From Dolomedes plantarius (lineage: Eukaryota; Arthropoda; Arachnida; Araneae; Dolomedidae): 64,000 nt of DNA. Both the position numbers and the translations under genes were made by a program. The stretch covers positions 215,207,134-215,271,133 of the forward strand of contig OU015490.1 of NCBI GenBank assembly GCA_907164885.2, written 5' to 3'. This document shows, piece after piece, positions 33,079-46,359 of this stretch. Below the pieces are notes generated by a model that searched no databases, was not told the DNA's origin, and worked only from the letters and a program-made list of their open reading frames with translations. Within the stretch, counting starts at the first letter, position 1. Each line of letters opens with the position of its first letter.

Positions 33079-34467
33079 TGTTTTAATACAATGAAATGGA
33101 AACTCAGGCCATGTATGATTTATTTTACCTGCTAGATTTATCAGCTAAAAATGATTTGAAAAAGTATCTAATAAATATTTGGTATTATAACACATTCTAT
33201 ACCAATTAAATTGAGGTGAAACGTTATTGAAAGCCTATAAAAATGAGCATATTTATGAACGATTGATTGAGTTACTATATGATATATTAAACAACTGATG
33301 TGTGGTGGAAAATTTGTTTTTAAGTTTTATATCTGAACTTAAATGACAGATAGATTCCATTAGTTGAATTTTTCAAACAACATTTTTGTAACCTGTTTCT
33401 GAATAAATTTCAATACAAATCATTCTATGAACAGAAACTGTTCACAGATTTTTCATGCATAAAATGGATTTTCTTGAAAGATTTTGTTCTTGAATTATTT
33501 AGCAGTCTGTTATTTTAAAGATAATGATTAAAAGATTTAATAAAAATGTAAAGACGAAATAATTATTATACTATCACAGTAAGTTGCATCAATATAATGT
33601 TCAACTCAAATTTTCTTATTCTTTAAAATAGCCGGAATTTAATTTTCTTTCTAGTTTGAACCAAGTATATTTTACCATAGAATCAATGTTGATACAATTG
33701 TGATATATCGGCACAGGACTTATGACATACAACTTGAATCATCTATTATATCCCTTGGTACCTCCGTGACGACGTTATTCACAGACATTTGACAATCGAA
33801 CCCCTTTGACACCATATCAAAGAACTCGCAATAAACTTTTATGATAACCTATATGCAGTACATAATGAAGACCTAATAAACCTCCCAGGACCCTAGAGAA
33901 TTTCCCAGGTGGCCTAAGCCCACACTGCTAATAAACCCTGGGCTTGTTCCCATTCACAACAGTTAAGTTCCTTTCCCTCTCCTTGCTTCAAACCCCCATT
34001 CGTTTGACTACTTCTGGTTTCCGAACTGTCACTTCGAACATTCAACTACAGCTCCATTCATGTTGCCCACTAACTCATTTCCCATTAGCTTTCTTCATAG
34101 AATTCACTTCTTCTTGCTCATTGGATCTCTGTGCGGCCATCCTTACTCTTTGAATCTTTCTGGATTGTCTCAGATTAAATTTTTTTTCCAAAATGCTCTC
34201 TCTCTCTCTCTCTCTCTTTTATTAATATTTTCTCTACACCCCCAATTATTCCTTCATTACCTACGAACCTAAACTGTTAAAAACTTTTTGTAATTTCATT
34301 AAATTCACTTTTTCTCGCGTGTCTTTCTTCACACACACTCTCATTACAATTATAATCAATTTTTGAGAGAGGTAATCATGATACATTTCACATTGAATAC
34401 AGAGGACATGGAGCTCTAGGTCCCAGGAGCCTCAAAAGTTAATTATTCCTATGCCTACGCCTAGCTA
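33077..34467. other. Unassigned DNA with a (TC)n run
   Basis: Apart from a TC microsatellite at about 34197-34217 and a pyrimidine-rich stretch (33950-34350), I see no assignable feature. Confidence 0.4.
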
Positions 34468-35877
34468 CACAGCTGGCCACCCAAATTTCAATACCAAGAA
34501 AGACAAGAGATATCACAAAAAAATTTATTTTGTAGATAACATGTTGACCAAGTATCAAAAGTTTCAATTTATAGACTTCTGTGAAGTGTGGTTCCTGCCA
34601 AAATCAGTAGCCAGAGTAGCCGCCATTGTTGGAGATCACCGCTGCCACACGCCTCGGCATTGATTCAAAGAGACTTTGGATGAGTTCTTGGGGTACAACA
34701 GACCAAGCAGCTTCCTCACGTTTGCCAAAGTTGATCTGCTGTGGCAGCTGGGGATGGAATCTGGGTGAATCGTAGAGCAACCATGGACCACATGTTTTCT
34801 ATCGGCGAAAGATCCGGAGAGCGAGGCGGCCAGTGAAGCAATTCAATCTGGCGATTGACGAAGAACCGTTGGACAATGCGTGCCACGTGTGGTCGCACAT
34901 TATCCTGTTGAAATATGGCTGTGGGAAAGCTCTGAATGTAGGGAAGGACAACTGGCTCCAACACCTCGGAGATGTAGCGCTGGCTGTTTAAAGTACCGGC
35001 AATGCGTACTAGAGGTGTTCGAGAGTGATATCCAATACCGCCCCATACCATAATACCCGGTGCAGGACCAGTGTGGCGGTGCATAACGCAGCTGTTCAGC
35101 ATCCTCTCTTCACGGTGTCTCCAGACTCGAATGCGACCATCGTGGTGTTGCAGACAGATGCGTGACTCGTCAGTAAAGACAATTTCATTCCATTCTGCCG
35201 TCCACATCCTTCTGTTATCGCACCATTGGCGGCGGATACGTCTGTGGTTCTGCGTCAATGGTAGACAAAGCAATGGACGTCTTGCGGACAGACCACTCTG
35301 CTGTAAACGGCGTCGAATGGTACGCGCAGACACTGGATGATGCGTTACAGACTGCATGTGCTGTGCTATGGTTCGTGATGTGAATGAGCGATCCGTCACT
35401 GCCATGCGCACAATTTGCCTGTCATCACGTGAAGTGGTACGCTGAGGTGGATGCGATCGATCACGCCGGTCCGTCGTACCCTCCCGCATCCAACGATCAC
35501 ATATCCGCATTACAGGTGTTTGGTTTCGTCCAACACGACTACCGATTTCCTTGAAAGATAATCCACAATCTCGGTAGGCCACTATCCTTCCTCTGTCGAA
35601 CTCGGATACTTGATCAAAAGATGATCGCTGTTTTCGACGAGGCATAATTGATCTTTTTTTTGAAAAAACCACAAGAAAAACACAATTGCCGAACTTGAAA
35701 TCGTCGAAATCTCTAAGCCTTAAATAACGCTTTTAAGTGGCGCCACAGGCGCGCGTGATGTGCGTCTGCACTAAAATTCTAATCATTTGCATATCTCACC
35801 TCCGCTAATGCATGTTGTAAATTTCATGTTATTTGCATGTTTCCTTCAGGGTGTTGCATTTACAGTGGTCAGGAGTG
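34468..35877 (-). mobile_element. Tc1-like element, DD34E, 1410 bp
   Basis: Diverged TIRs begin CACAGCTGGCCACCC at 34468 and CACTCCTGACCACTG (minus strand) at 35877; 19 of 28 positions match. TA lies just outside both ends (34466-34467 and 35878-35879). It encloses one transposase gene on the minus strand with a single visible lesion. Confidence 0.8.
34604..35645 (-). pseudogene. Tc1-like transposase (DD34E), one frameshift from intact
   Basis: The likely start is the ATG at 35645 (MPRRKQRSSF); an upstream in-frame GTG is not a plausible start. Numbering from it, helix-turn-helix regions occupy about residues 15-115. The catalytic motifs are VFTDESRI (Asp159), FQQDNVRPH (Asp248) and SPDLSPIENMW (Glu283), with 34 residues between the last two as in classical Tc1/Tc3. 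The frame stops at 34716-34718 (QLWQT). Shifting by one base at about 34719-34725 continues through EAAWSVVPQELIQSLFESMP to GGYSGY and a stop at 34604-34606. A single extra base, probably in the AAA of that segment, inactivates an otherwise complete gene. Confidence 0.85.
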
Positions 35878-35879
35878 TA

Positions 35880-37389
35880 TTATATAATTTTCTGGAACTA
35901 AAACATTTTATTCCTCCAACCTTTAAAAAAGGCATTTGACAGATTTTTAACAACGAAATTTGCGAAACGATTAGTCCAAGAAAATTTCGCATTTCACGGT
36001 GTTCAGACTGATGACTTAAGATAAATATCAGAGATGAAGTATGCCAGAATACTGGTTTTTCCCTCATCGCATCAGTACTTAGATTTAGAAATATCATAAT
36101 GTTTTTAAATTTCTTTTTATAATAGTTTAAAAATTGATGACGTGTAAGAAAAAAATAAAAATTTCTACTCTGAGAATTAATGGGGTGAAAATTGTTTAGA
36201 GTGAAATATATATTCACTATTCAATTTTTTTATTAAATACGTTATCCGAAGGAAAATAACACTTGGCAGTTATTCAGCCCAAATATTCCTACAAAAAAAG
36301 TACGTTATTTCAAAGAACAGCAGATAGGCATTTTAATTTCTTTTCACATCAGAATTATGCGTCTGGAAAGTATTATAAATCATCAAATATCATCCGATAA
36401 TGGTTTCTAACTGATCCTTAATGTGTTTACTGTAAATAAAAAAAAAAAAACACTGATACGTGAATAATATTGTATGTGTGTGAAAATTGTCAAGAATTGA
36501 ACATATATTCTCCATTTAATTATTTTTTGGGATACGCAGGGGATACACTACGGGAATGAATGCTAGAAACACTAAACATTCATTCACGAATATCACTTTA
36601 TTCTGAACACTAGGCAATTTTTCATGCCTAATCTTTCCCCCCAAAATGAGTTGTTTCAAATTTGTATAACATCTCGGAAACAACCATTCATCTTGGTAAT
36701 GTCATCTTCCTCAAGACTCCAAAGGTAGGCCTAGTTTCAAAGCTTTATTGTACCTCCATAGCCAATGTGTCATATCCTAATGTATGTTAATCCCTAGATA
36801 TTGGTTGTGTACATATTTTTAACAAACTGATGTTTCCCTTTAATACAATCGACTATATTTTTCTTGAATTGGACCTTCTTTATCTTAAAGATTTCAAAAA
36901 CGCTGAGGGTTCAATTCATATCTTGCGTTGTTGCAATACATATCCTTTGTTTTTGTAATTCCGATTTATTGCATTTAGTGTTAGTTGTTTATGCGACAGA
37001 ATATGTTGAGAATAATTAAGTTTCAGGGTGACGTTCATTGTTTTTCATTATTTCTATTAACAGATTCTTCGACCTTATCGTACAATGGTTGGCGTCTCAT
37101 ACTTCTAAAAAGAATAGAAATAGAAAAAACAATATAGAATAGTTGCAAAATTGTATACTAAATCTTGCAGAACTTGAATTCTAATAAAGATTTCTAACAG
37201 ATATGAATCAAATTGATCTATAAGTTTGAGGTCATTTAATTTAATCATTCTTATTTTATTATATTGCTTCGATTATATTTTAGGACATCTAGCTTTGCAA
37301 GTACATTTTTAACACATCAAGGTATGTGTGTTTCTTATTGTGATTACATTATTTTTAGACCTTTTAATTTTCCTATGATATTTAATGTT
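35880..37389. other. Unassigned AT-rich DNA
   Basis: I see no gene or element. Short open frames (for example 35846-36217 minus) lack motifs. Confidence 0.4.
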
Positions 37390-37391
37390 TA

Positions 37392-38610
37392 CACTGAAGT
37401 GCCGCTGAATTAGGGATAGCAAAGCCTATGCAAATTGTGTAGCGCTGCGCATCATGTATGCGCAAGTGAGGGCGCTGTGGTAACTGCATATATAGCGCGT
37501 ACTGTGGTTGTTCAGAATTAGTTGTTGGAATTGCCAGTATGGGTAATCTGCCTGATTTAGACGCCTTCTATCGCGGACAAATCGTAGGTGCGCGACGCAT
37601 GGGCCATTCAATTTCCGAAATCGTCAGACAGCTAGGATTTTCAAGGTCGACAGTGTCAAGAGTATACCAAGAATACATGGATGCTGGAAAAAAACTAGCG
37701 ATCGGGCAAACTGCAAAGGACAATTAGCCTTGACAGTGCGTGGTGAGAGACGGTTCAGGCGTATTGTACGTAGCCAGCGAAGCCAAACATTATCTCAAAT
37801 TACCACCCAGTTTAATGACGGTGCCAGTCGTACAGTCAGTAAACGGACTGTGCAACGCTCGCTTCACCGTATGGGTTTCGGGAGCCGTCGTCCTACGAGA
37901 GCACCATTGCTCTATACTCGCCATCGGGCCGCACGTCTTGCCTGGGCAAGAGAGCACAGAGACTGGAGAGTAGAGGACTGGGAACCAGTAGCATGGAGTG
38001 ATGAGTCTCGATTCCGACTACTTAACGCCGACGGGAGGCTGAGAATATGGCGTCAGGCTCATGAAGCCATGGATCCTGCATGCCTGGCTGGAACTGTACA
38101 AGGGCATGGTGGCTCAATCATGGTCTGGGGTGTTTTTTCGTGGCACAGTTTGGGATCTTTGGTGCGTGTACCAACCTCCCTCAATGCAATTCGGTACGTA
38201 GAGTTGCTGGGTGATCACCTCCATCCGTTTATGCTGTTCTGTTATCCGCACGGTAATGGAGTTTTCCAGCAAGACAACTGTACCTCTCACAAGTCCCGGT
38301 TCGCTACTGGCTGGTTGGATGAGCATTCCTCTGACTTCTCTGTCTTGAATTAGCCACCTAGAAGCCCATACTTAAATCCTATTGAGCATCTTTGGGATGT
38401 TTTGGAACAAGGCGTGAAAGGCCATCACAGAGCACCAAAGAACCTTACTGAATTATTTGCAGCTTTAGCAAATATTTGGCAAGCCATTCCCGTGGAACGT
38501 TTCCAGAAACTTGTTGAATCTATGCCTCGTCGTGTGACAGCCGTTATCAAGGCCAGAGAAGGCCCAACTCGTTACTAGGTAGGTATCCCTAATTCAGTGG
38601 CACTTCAGTG
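37392..38610 (+). mobile_element. Second DD36E Tc1/mariner element, decayed
   Basis: TIRs of 27 bp start CACTGAAGTGCCGCTGAATT (left) and CACTGAAGTGCCACTGAATT (right, inverted), differing at one position. TA flanks both ends (37390-37391 and 38611-38612). The length of 1219 bp equals that of the element at 4070, but the terminal sequences differ, so this is a separate family within the group. Confidence 0.9.
37539..38578 (+). pseudogene. Tc1/mariner transposase, DD36E type, three lesions
   Basis: The start MGNLPDLDAFYRGQIV resembles the transposase at 4217. The helix-turn-helix (SISEIVRQLGFSRSTVSRVY) is intact up to an A-run at about 37687-37693, where a one-base slip shifts the frame. The second frame runs from before 37730 through LTVRGERRF, WSDESRF and FQQDNCTSH to a TAG at 38351-38353, where a conserved Trp (TGG) is expected. 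After it come SPYLNPIEHLWD, with Tyr replacing the usual Asp, and a tail ending EGPTRY. Counting through the stop gives 36 residues between the second Asp and the Glu. It is clearly inactive but recently so, since most of the protein is legible. Confidence 0.88.
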
Positions 38611-38612
38611 TA

Positions 38613-39682
38613 TGTATGTATCCAGTTCTCTCAGCGAGAAAACTTAATTTAACCAGATAGCTCCTAAGAGTAATGCATATTGTTAAAAAAACGATATTTG
38701 TAAAATATATATTTTTTATTATTAAAAACGATAAATGCAAATAAGACACCTCATTTTCTAAGGTTACTTGAATTGGAATTAAATTTTATTCAATTGTCGA
38801 GAGTTTAATACCATTTCCACCTTCACTTCCAAATTACTTTGCTGAAGATCTTTCTGTGATTTTTATATTATATTTATTTTTACTTATTAAATCATGTTTC
38901 TTATCGTGCAGGATATGCTCCGTCAATTACGTCTCTCCTCAGTTCCGTTTTAAGTATCATGGAACAACAATTTTGGGCATATCTATCTTTTTAATCTGCA
39001 ATCATCCGATCGTTTACAATTTAAATTATAATCGAATATGTGCTTTTTGTTGGGACACTATAAACTTATCATAAAACTTTCTCTTAGCACTCAGAAGAGT
39101 GAGGTAAAAAAGTCAAATGGATCATGAAGAGTGATCAGATTTCATAGTTGGGATTACTGAGTCCATCTTTGATATTGCGTATGAAATAAAAAAAATTCTG
39201 GAATGGTTTCGTAAGAGTGATATATATATTACGAATCAATTGAAATGATCTCTACCTTCAGTAATTTGCATAATTACATAACTAATTTATGTTATTACAT
39301 TTCGATAACTCATTATGAATACAATCATAAATAAATATTAATTTTATTGCTATAATTTCATCATACAAGTGAAAAACCCAGATTTTGAAATACTTGCCGT
39401 TGCGAGACCAGCATGGTCGCTTTTAGTTTTATATGTTCTTTTGCAAAACAACTCAACTGAAAGTAACCCACGTAAGGAATGTTACCATTTCCAGTCATCA
39501 TAAATATGATGTTAAGGGGTAGGAGGAGCTCATCCAAAAACATTATTATCATTGCTAAATTCACTATAACGCTGATTCTAAAACATCGTGATTAAAAAAA
39601 GGGAATTTCCATTGCTTCAGAACAGAGTTAAAGATAAGACTGAGAAACCCAACACCAATGATTTTAAAAATTACATTCCTGT
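38613..39682. other. Unassigned AT-rich DNA
   Basis: I see no assignable feature. Confidence 0.4.
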
Positions 39683-39960
39683 CTGTATGTACAGTTTTCA
39701 AAATTAAGATATCTACACTTTATCATTACATCAAATAAGAAATTGTTGGGGCAAATTTTTTTCACTTAAAAATTGGAGTAAAATTTCAGCAAGCAGTAAA
39801 ATATAGTCTAAATTACATCACTCTCTATATGTACTAATGTTCACAATTCAGATATCTACACTTAATCATATCAAATAATAAATTATTGGGAAAAATATCT
39901 TCACTTTTAAAATGGAGTAAAAATTCAGCAAGTGCTAAAATATAGTATGGATTACAACTA
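39683..39960 (+). repeat. Tandem duplication, two units of about 140 bp
   Basis: Both units contain AGATATCTACACTT, ATCAAATAA, AAATTGTTGGG/AAATTATTGGG, TGGAGTAAAA and TTCAGCAAG in order. Confidence 0.85.
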
Positions 39961-41357
39961 TGATATTCATAAAACTTTTTGATATACACAGTTGAGTATT
40001 TCAAAAATAGGAGATACTGCAGTGACAGAATCAAAAGAACGGGCTGTAGATAAACCTACATACAACTGTCCATGACTAAACACTGAATTTGATAGGTCTA
40101 AACATATTTTGTTAAAAGATCATCGGTTGTAGCATATGTCGCGACTACACATACGCGGTTTTAAATTGCGGAAACCGGTAATGTTTACATCCAATAATTG
40201 CAGCAGTTTCCATTCAAAGTGTAGAAATATCGTCGATTTTTGTGCCACATACCTACGCGTTTTATATATATAGATCTTTAACAAAAGTATCATAAACCTA
40301 TATGGTCACTGAGAAACCCAGTTCTGGGTTTAAAAACCCCAACACTTGGAGCCTGTATGTATCTATAAATCTCTTTATTTATTTATACAATAACACATGA
40401 CCAAAAACGTACTTAAATATAAATTGCATGACGATTCATATTTGCATATATTCATAATATAGTACAAAGGTATTATCAGGTTGTTAATTGATAAATTATC
40501 TCTATTAATCAAAAAGTTGGATAAATAAACTTAAAGATATGCAATTTAATTGCGATCATGTTAATAACATTTTTCCATTTATTTCAAATTAACACATGCT
40601 AAATTGAAATGCAAGCAGTTAGGACTTGAACAAAAAAGGAAAATATGTATTTACTCTTATTTCCCGAAAATTAAAGTCAAAACGCATTAAAATCACACGG
40701 AAATAGAAAGAAATCAAATTGAAAACGTTTCACAGTTTTCTCCCTTCTCGAAATTGAAAATGAAAATACAAAAATATAAATAAATAAAATGAAATAAATA
40801 AAAAACACCCGGAATGAAAAAAAGTTCAAATAACAATAAAGCATTTTAAGAGAAGTAAAAAGCAGTAAATAAAACTAAAAAAATGTGACAGTCATACGTT
40901 TTCACGTTCGCTGCGGGAAATGAAAATTCAAATTCTTTCCCAAAGCCATACAAAAAAACATCAAAAATATGGAGCGCATAAAACTGCCACAAGTATAGTT
41001 TCTGTAAAACAGATGCCAGATTCGTACCAGTTAGGTGCTAAGGAAATCGGAAATTTGCATTTTTTTTTATTGTTTTGTTTTCTGTCTCACAGATTTTTAT
41101 CTAGCAGAAATGACAGAGAAAAAAGAAGAGTAAGGAAAGAAGAAATGCGTAAATGAAAAATGCATGAGAATTGGACGACGATATTAAAGCACGTGTTCCA
41201 ATTCTTGTTTGGGATCAATACTTTATGCCTTTAACTTATATTTTATTTTATTTTTCTCTCTTGTGATGAAATTATACCGTGCCTAAAGTTATCTATTGTT
41301 TATTTGATCATTTAACGTGAATTTTACTAACTTTTGATTAAATAACGTAAATTGGGA
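39961..41357. other. Unassigned AT-rich DNA
   Basis: I see no assignable feature. The open frame at 40920-41156 is low-complexity and has no motif. Confidence 0.4.
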
Positions 41358-41605
41358 TTTGGAATAATTTGATATATTTTAATAATTTTTAATATAATTA
41401 TTCCTGTTCATTCATACATTACATAGGCAACCTAATCAGGGCTGAGATTTTCAGTGACCATATGGGTATATGGGTTTCTTTTGGAATAAATTGATATTTT
41501 TTAATAATTTTTAATATAATTATTCCGGTTATTTCATACATTAAATAGGCACAGATCTAATCAGAGCTGAGATTTCAGTGACAATATGAGTATATGGGTT
41601 CCTTT
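41358..41605 (+). repeat. Tandem duplication, two units of about 122 bp
   Basis: TTTGGAATAA, TTTTAATATAATTATTCC, CATACATTA, AGAGCTGAGATTT and TATATGGGTT recur in the same order in both units. Confidence 0.88.
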
Positions 41606-41629
41606 TAACAAAAATCTAAAAATTTTGTT

Positions 41630-42290
41630 TTTTTTTCCTTGTAAATTAAAATTATAAAAAAATAATATTTATTTTTTATTCTAAGTATAATTTAACCAAG
41701 TAATTTAACAATATAAATTAATAAATTCAAAATGTTACAAGCGGATATAATTTCTATTGAATCATGATATATCTCCCTCTTGGGAAACCATTCCAGAATT
41801 TTGGTATTTGTTACGTACTATCGAAGACGGATTCAATAGTCCCAAACTTAAAATCTAATCAAAATTCATGAACCATTTGACCATTTCAACTCAATATTCT
41901 GAGTCCGTAGAGAGGGTCTTTTACATAATTTAATAGAATCACAACAAAAGCCAAAAATTCTCTTAAAACTGAAACTAATAAATGACCGTATGATGGCAAA
42001 ATAAAAAGACAGATATCATCAGAATTGTCATACACCGATACCTAAAACATAAAAAAAGATATCTTCAAAAAATTTATTTGGAAGTGAAGATGAAATTTAT
42101 GAAATCTGAGAGCAATTAAATAAAATAATTTAATTTTAACTTAATAAAATAATCTAATAAAAACATATATTTTTAAAAATGCTGGATTGTACAAGACTGG
42201 AAATTACAATATGCATTTTTTAAGATGCAATTTGGATTTATTACATTTTTCTCGCTGGAAGTCCTGAACCGAATGAACGTATGTAATAAT
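41630..42290 (+). repeat. Dispersed repeat, copy B (no LTR insert)
   Basis: Related to 7950-8443 plus 9253-9480. It has no counterpart of the 809-bp LTR, so it approximates the pre-insertion state of that locus. Confidence 0.7.
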
Positions 42291-42673
42291 TTTCACTACC
42301 ATAATACCCAGTCCGCAAAAACTGATCAACCAGAGCCCTCTGTTAACGTAAAACATAACTAAAAATCATATCAACCACAGTCTCTGTTTTAAAATTAAAC
42401 ACAATACTTTTCTTTAATAAGCATAATAATAATATTTTTAGAACTAAGAACAAATCACTAAAACATATCCATATAAACTAATCGATTTAAAACGTATCTA
42501 TTTTTGTTGAAATAACGAATGATAACTTTTTACTTTTCCATTTCAAAAATAATTTAAAGGATATATTTCTAATTTGTTCCAATGTGTTTATGTTTATGGA
42601 TGACTATATGCTTTTAAAGCAACCTTAATTTACTTGTCATCACGTATGTGTTTCAAGAAAAAAATATGACAGG

Positions 42674-43138
<465 letters not shown>

Positions 43139-43146
43139 GATATTCT

Positions 43147-43332
43147 CAGGGCCCGACTTAGCCTAATTGGGGCCCGGGGCAAAAACTTCTTTGGGCCCCC
43201 CCCTCTGCTTCACTACTTCAGTAATGAAGAACTTAATTCTTAATACTAAACTTTCTATTCGATTTGGGTGCCCCCTCTGATGTGGGGGCCCGGGGCAACT
43301 GCCCCGTATGCCCCTGCCTTAGTCAGGCTCTG
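43147..43332. mobile_element. hAT MITE with 8-bp target duplication
   Basis: The 186-bp element starts CAGGGCCCGACTTAG and ends CTTAGTCAGGCTCTG. It is flanked by a perfect 8-bp direct repeat GATATTCT at 43139-43146 and 43333-43340. Runs of GGGCCC and GGGGCCCGGGGCAA make it far more GC-rich than its surroundings. The 8-bp duplication identifies hAT. No coding capacity. Confidence 0.92.
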
Positions 43333-43340
43333 GATATTCT

Positions 43341-46300
43341 AGCATGTTTTCTCTGTAGGATTTCATGTTAACGATAGTACGATTATTGAATATTCGTCAT
43401 ATGTACGTAGGACTGTCATATGTACGTCATATGTACGTAAGTGCTGTGGCTGGGGACAATTAGTTTTTTTTTAGAATTTCCCCTTGAACATCACAGATAG
43501 AATATTTAAAAAAAAGTTTTTTTAAGTAGAAAATTGCTGAGTATTAAATTTTGATAAAAGCCTTGTTGAATAATTTAATTTTCATTTTGCTGATTGGAGA
43601 TTTTTTTTTCTTTTGAAAATATTTAATTTTATATTCTGAAACAAGAGAAAAATGTGTTTGATTTTATATCTAAATCATCTTTATGAGCAAAACTCATTAT
43701 TGAAACGTTGCTTACAGAGGTCTACTTTTAGACCTTTTTTTTATCATATAAGTATGAAAAAAAAGTAGCCGTATCATATAACTGTTGCTAACAGATAAAC
43801 AGAAAAATTCAGTAGAATTTTTCTTAAAAAATTCAGTAGAGTGTTTTATTATGATGGTGGTCAATGGTATAAAACAAAAAAAGTAATGGGTCGCGTAGCT
43901 GTGTAATTCATACTGCACGAATAAATTATGTGTTACAGTTGTTTTCTGAGTAACTATAAAAAGGCCTTTTTTTAATATATTTGTTTTAAATTTTCTATTA
44001 GTTGAATAATAATGTAGGTATTATAATCACAATTATGTATTTTTGTATAATTCTAAGGTTGAAAAAATAAAGTTATATAAGGGTATGGCATTTCAAGGGC
44101 ATATTTTTATAGTTTTGACTCCTTAGTTGCTACAAATACCATCACTATTCTTATCTATAGACAGGTATTTGCCATCACGCATTCAAATTTCCTTGATAAA
44201 TATGTTCCAGTCGTAGAATAAATTTCTGAAGGTATGAAATGAACATTCAAGATGAAAGGTGCACCTATATAAGTTTCGTGATAGAACGATTGCCGGTATA
44301 TACTTTCATATTATGATATATGGAATATTTGACATCCCAATCTTTAGTCAATATGCAATATGTAAGTTGCAATGAATTGATTTTCTGTTCAGGAGTTGGA
44401 TGAAGTATAAAAGTGTCTTGCCTTGTTGTAGAATTTTCAGCATGATGCATGATTTCATGTTTCATGTCATGCATGATGCATGGTTCCATTGTATGGCTTC
44501 ACACGGAAATATAAAATGATAAAGTTAAACCATTTAGATTTATTCTCTATTTGTCAGAGACTAAATTTTGAAAAATAAATATTACATTGTTATAGTTCGT
44601 CTGAAGGGAATATTTTTACGCTAGGTACAATGCTTTAAGACAACTGAGTTGACCATAGGTATGTATCTACACATGCATCTTTGACTGCAATGAGGCCTTC
44701 TGATCTATCTTTGCTACTGCTGGAAGAACAAGTTTCAAAGAATTGCCATATTTCTTAGGCCATTCTGCAAGTTCCGAAACGCAAAGTGTCCAAAACATAC
44801 ATTGTATTACAAAAGTCACTAAGATTTTCTGTAGTAGTTAACGTAGGAAAAAGTAAACAAAGTCTTTGCTTCTTACTCGATATATCACTGATAGGATATC
44901 ATGGATCGAATCCACTGTAAGAGGTGGACACAGCATACATGGCAATTACCAAGTCTAAGAGAGTCCAGCAGGATGCCCGGCTACAAGTGTGGTCCATATG
45001 TCATGTCTGGTTATATTATTTGGTTTCACCTGGGCTCTACAGCCATTTAGCTCCCCCTCCCATCATGATCCATATCAAGCAGGATTAAGGGGGTACGGAT
45101 ATTTAAAAATGAAAACAAATTTTTAGAAGAGGAAAATTTTTATTTTCTTTTATTTTCTTATATGCTGAAAAGATATAAGAAAATAAAAGAACTCATCACA
45201 TAGGTGGTTACAACATTTTTACGTTTTACTTTGTATTCGTACCTAGTATTGACCTTAGAATACATCTGTATTCTAAAGGTAAGTATAAGTCTTTTTTCTG
45301 TTGGATTGAATTTTTCATGAATTTCTATGTTTATTAATAAGATATATCTGAATTGTACTGCAAAGTATCTTAATAAAATTTTCTATGAAGTAACTTCATT
45401 TGATTTGCATTAAGCTATATTTTGAAATTTTTGACTTACATTATTTTTACAAAATTTGAGTGAATATTTGATTTTTAGCAAATTTTAATTTTTTTGAAAT
45501 TATTGAAATTTTTATGAGCATACATTTAGTATATATAGACAAAAATTATTTTCACACTATTCCCATGTATAGAAAAATAAAATGGAAAAGAAGGAGTTGG
45601 TTGGACAGCTATATGAACTTTAACATGCTTCAAAATTCGTATTCAAAATTTTCTAAGAAGATTTCAGTTTTTTTCGCCTTTTTATGTGTAATGGGCTTTG
45701 TAGAAATATTTCAGGGGAAAAAAGTTATCCTAAATGATGTCAATAAAAAAAAATTTTTTTTTGTCCTAGACCCTATTAATAAATTATTGGAACAAAAGTG
45801 GATGAAGTAAATACAAGCTTCTGCGATTCGTCAAGCCCATTTAATTTTTTCTGGTACAACATAGCTTTCTACACAGTAAATGATATTAAGATGCTGTCTA
45901 CTGAGGGCAGAAATGTTCTGTAAAAATAGGTAGCTATCGCCAAGGAAACCAAAAGATATGGACCTATTTCCCATCCTTGTTAAAGGATCCTAAGTTTGGC
46001 CTAAGGAGTGCGCCAACATGAAAGAATTCGAGCCCACATGGAAAGAATCTTAGGTCTTCCACGAATCGTGGGGGACCAGTGTAGATTGCTTGAAGATCAT
46101 ATAGGTCTATGTAATCATCCTGAAAAGAGAGTACTTAATTTCAAGAATTGGCAAGAAAACATAGACATAGGTTTCTTCCTTTTTGTGATCAAAATATAGT
46201 GCTTAAACTACAGAACATTTCAGGGTAAACGTTAAATAGTTTCTTTGTGTGCTCGACTGACTGCACCTTGCTAAATACATGAGTTTTTTTCTTCTGTTCT

Positions 46301-46359
46301 ATTCTTGGAGTCGTTTTTCTTCCAGTATACTTATTATCTAAACCACACAAAGGAGCCTA
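43341..46359. other. Unassigned AT-rich DNA
   Basis: Three GTCATATGTACGT copies lie near 43396-43438 and a palindromic CATGATGCAT cluster near 44440-44480. An inverted TTTATTTTCTTATAT/ATATAAGAAAATAAA pair lies at 45153-45190. No gene is recognised. Confidence 0.4.

Noticed and set aside
44880..45070. Possible tRNA or SINE from GGATCGAATCC near 44903
   Set aside because: No box A at a suitable distance, no cloverleaf and no second copy were found.
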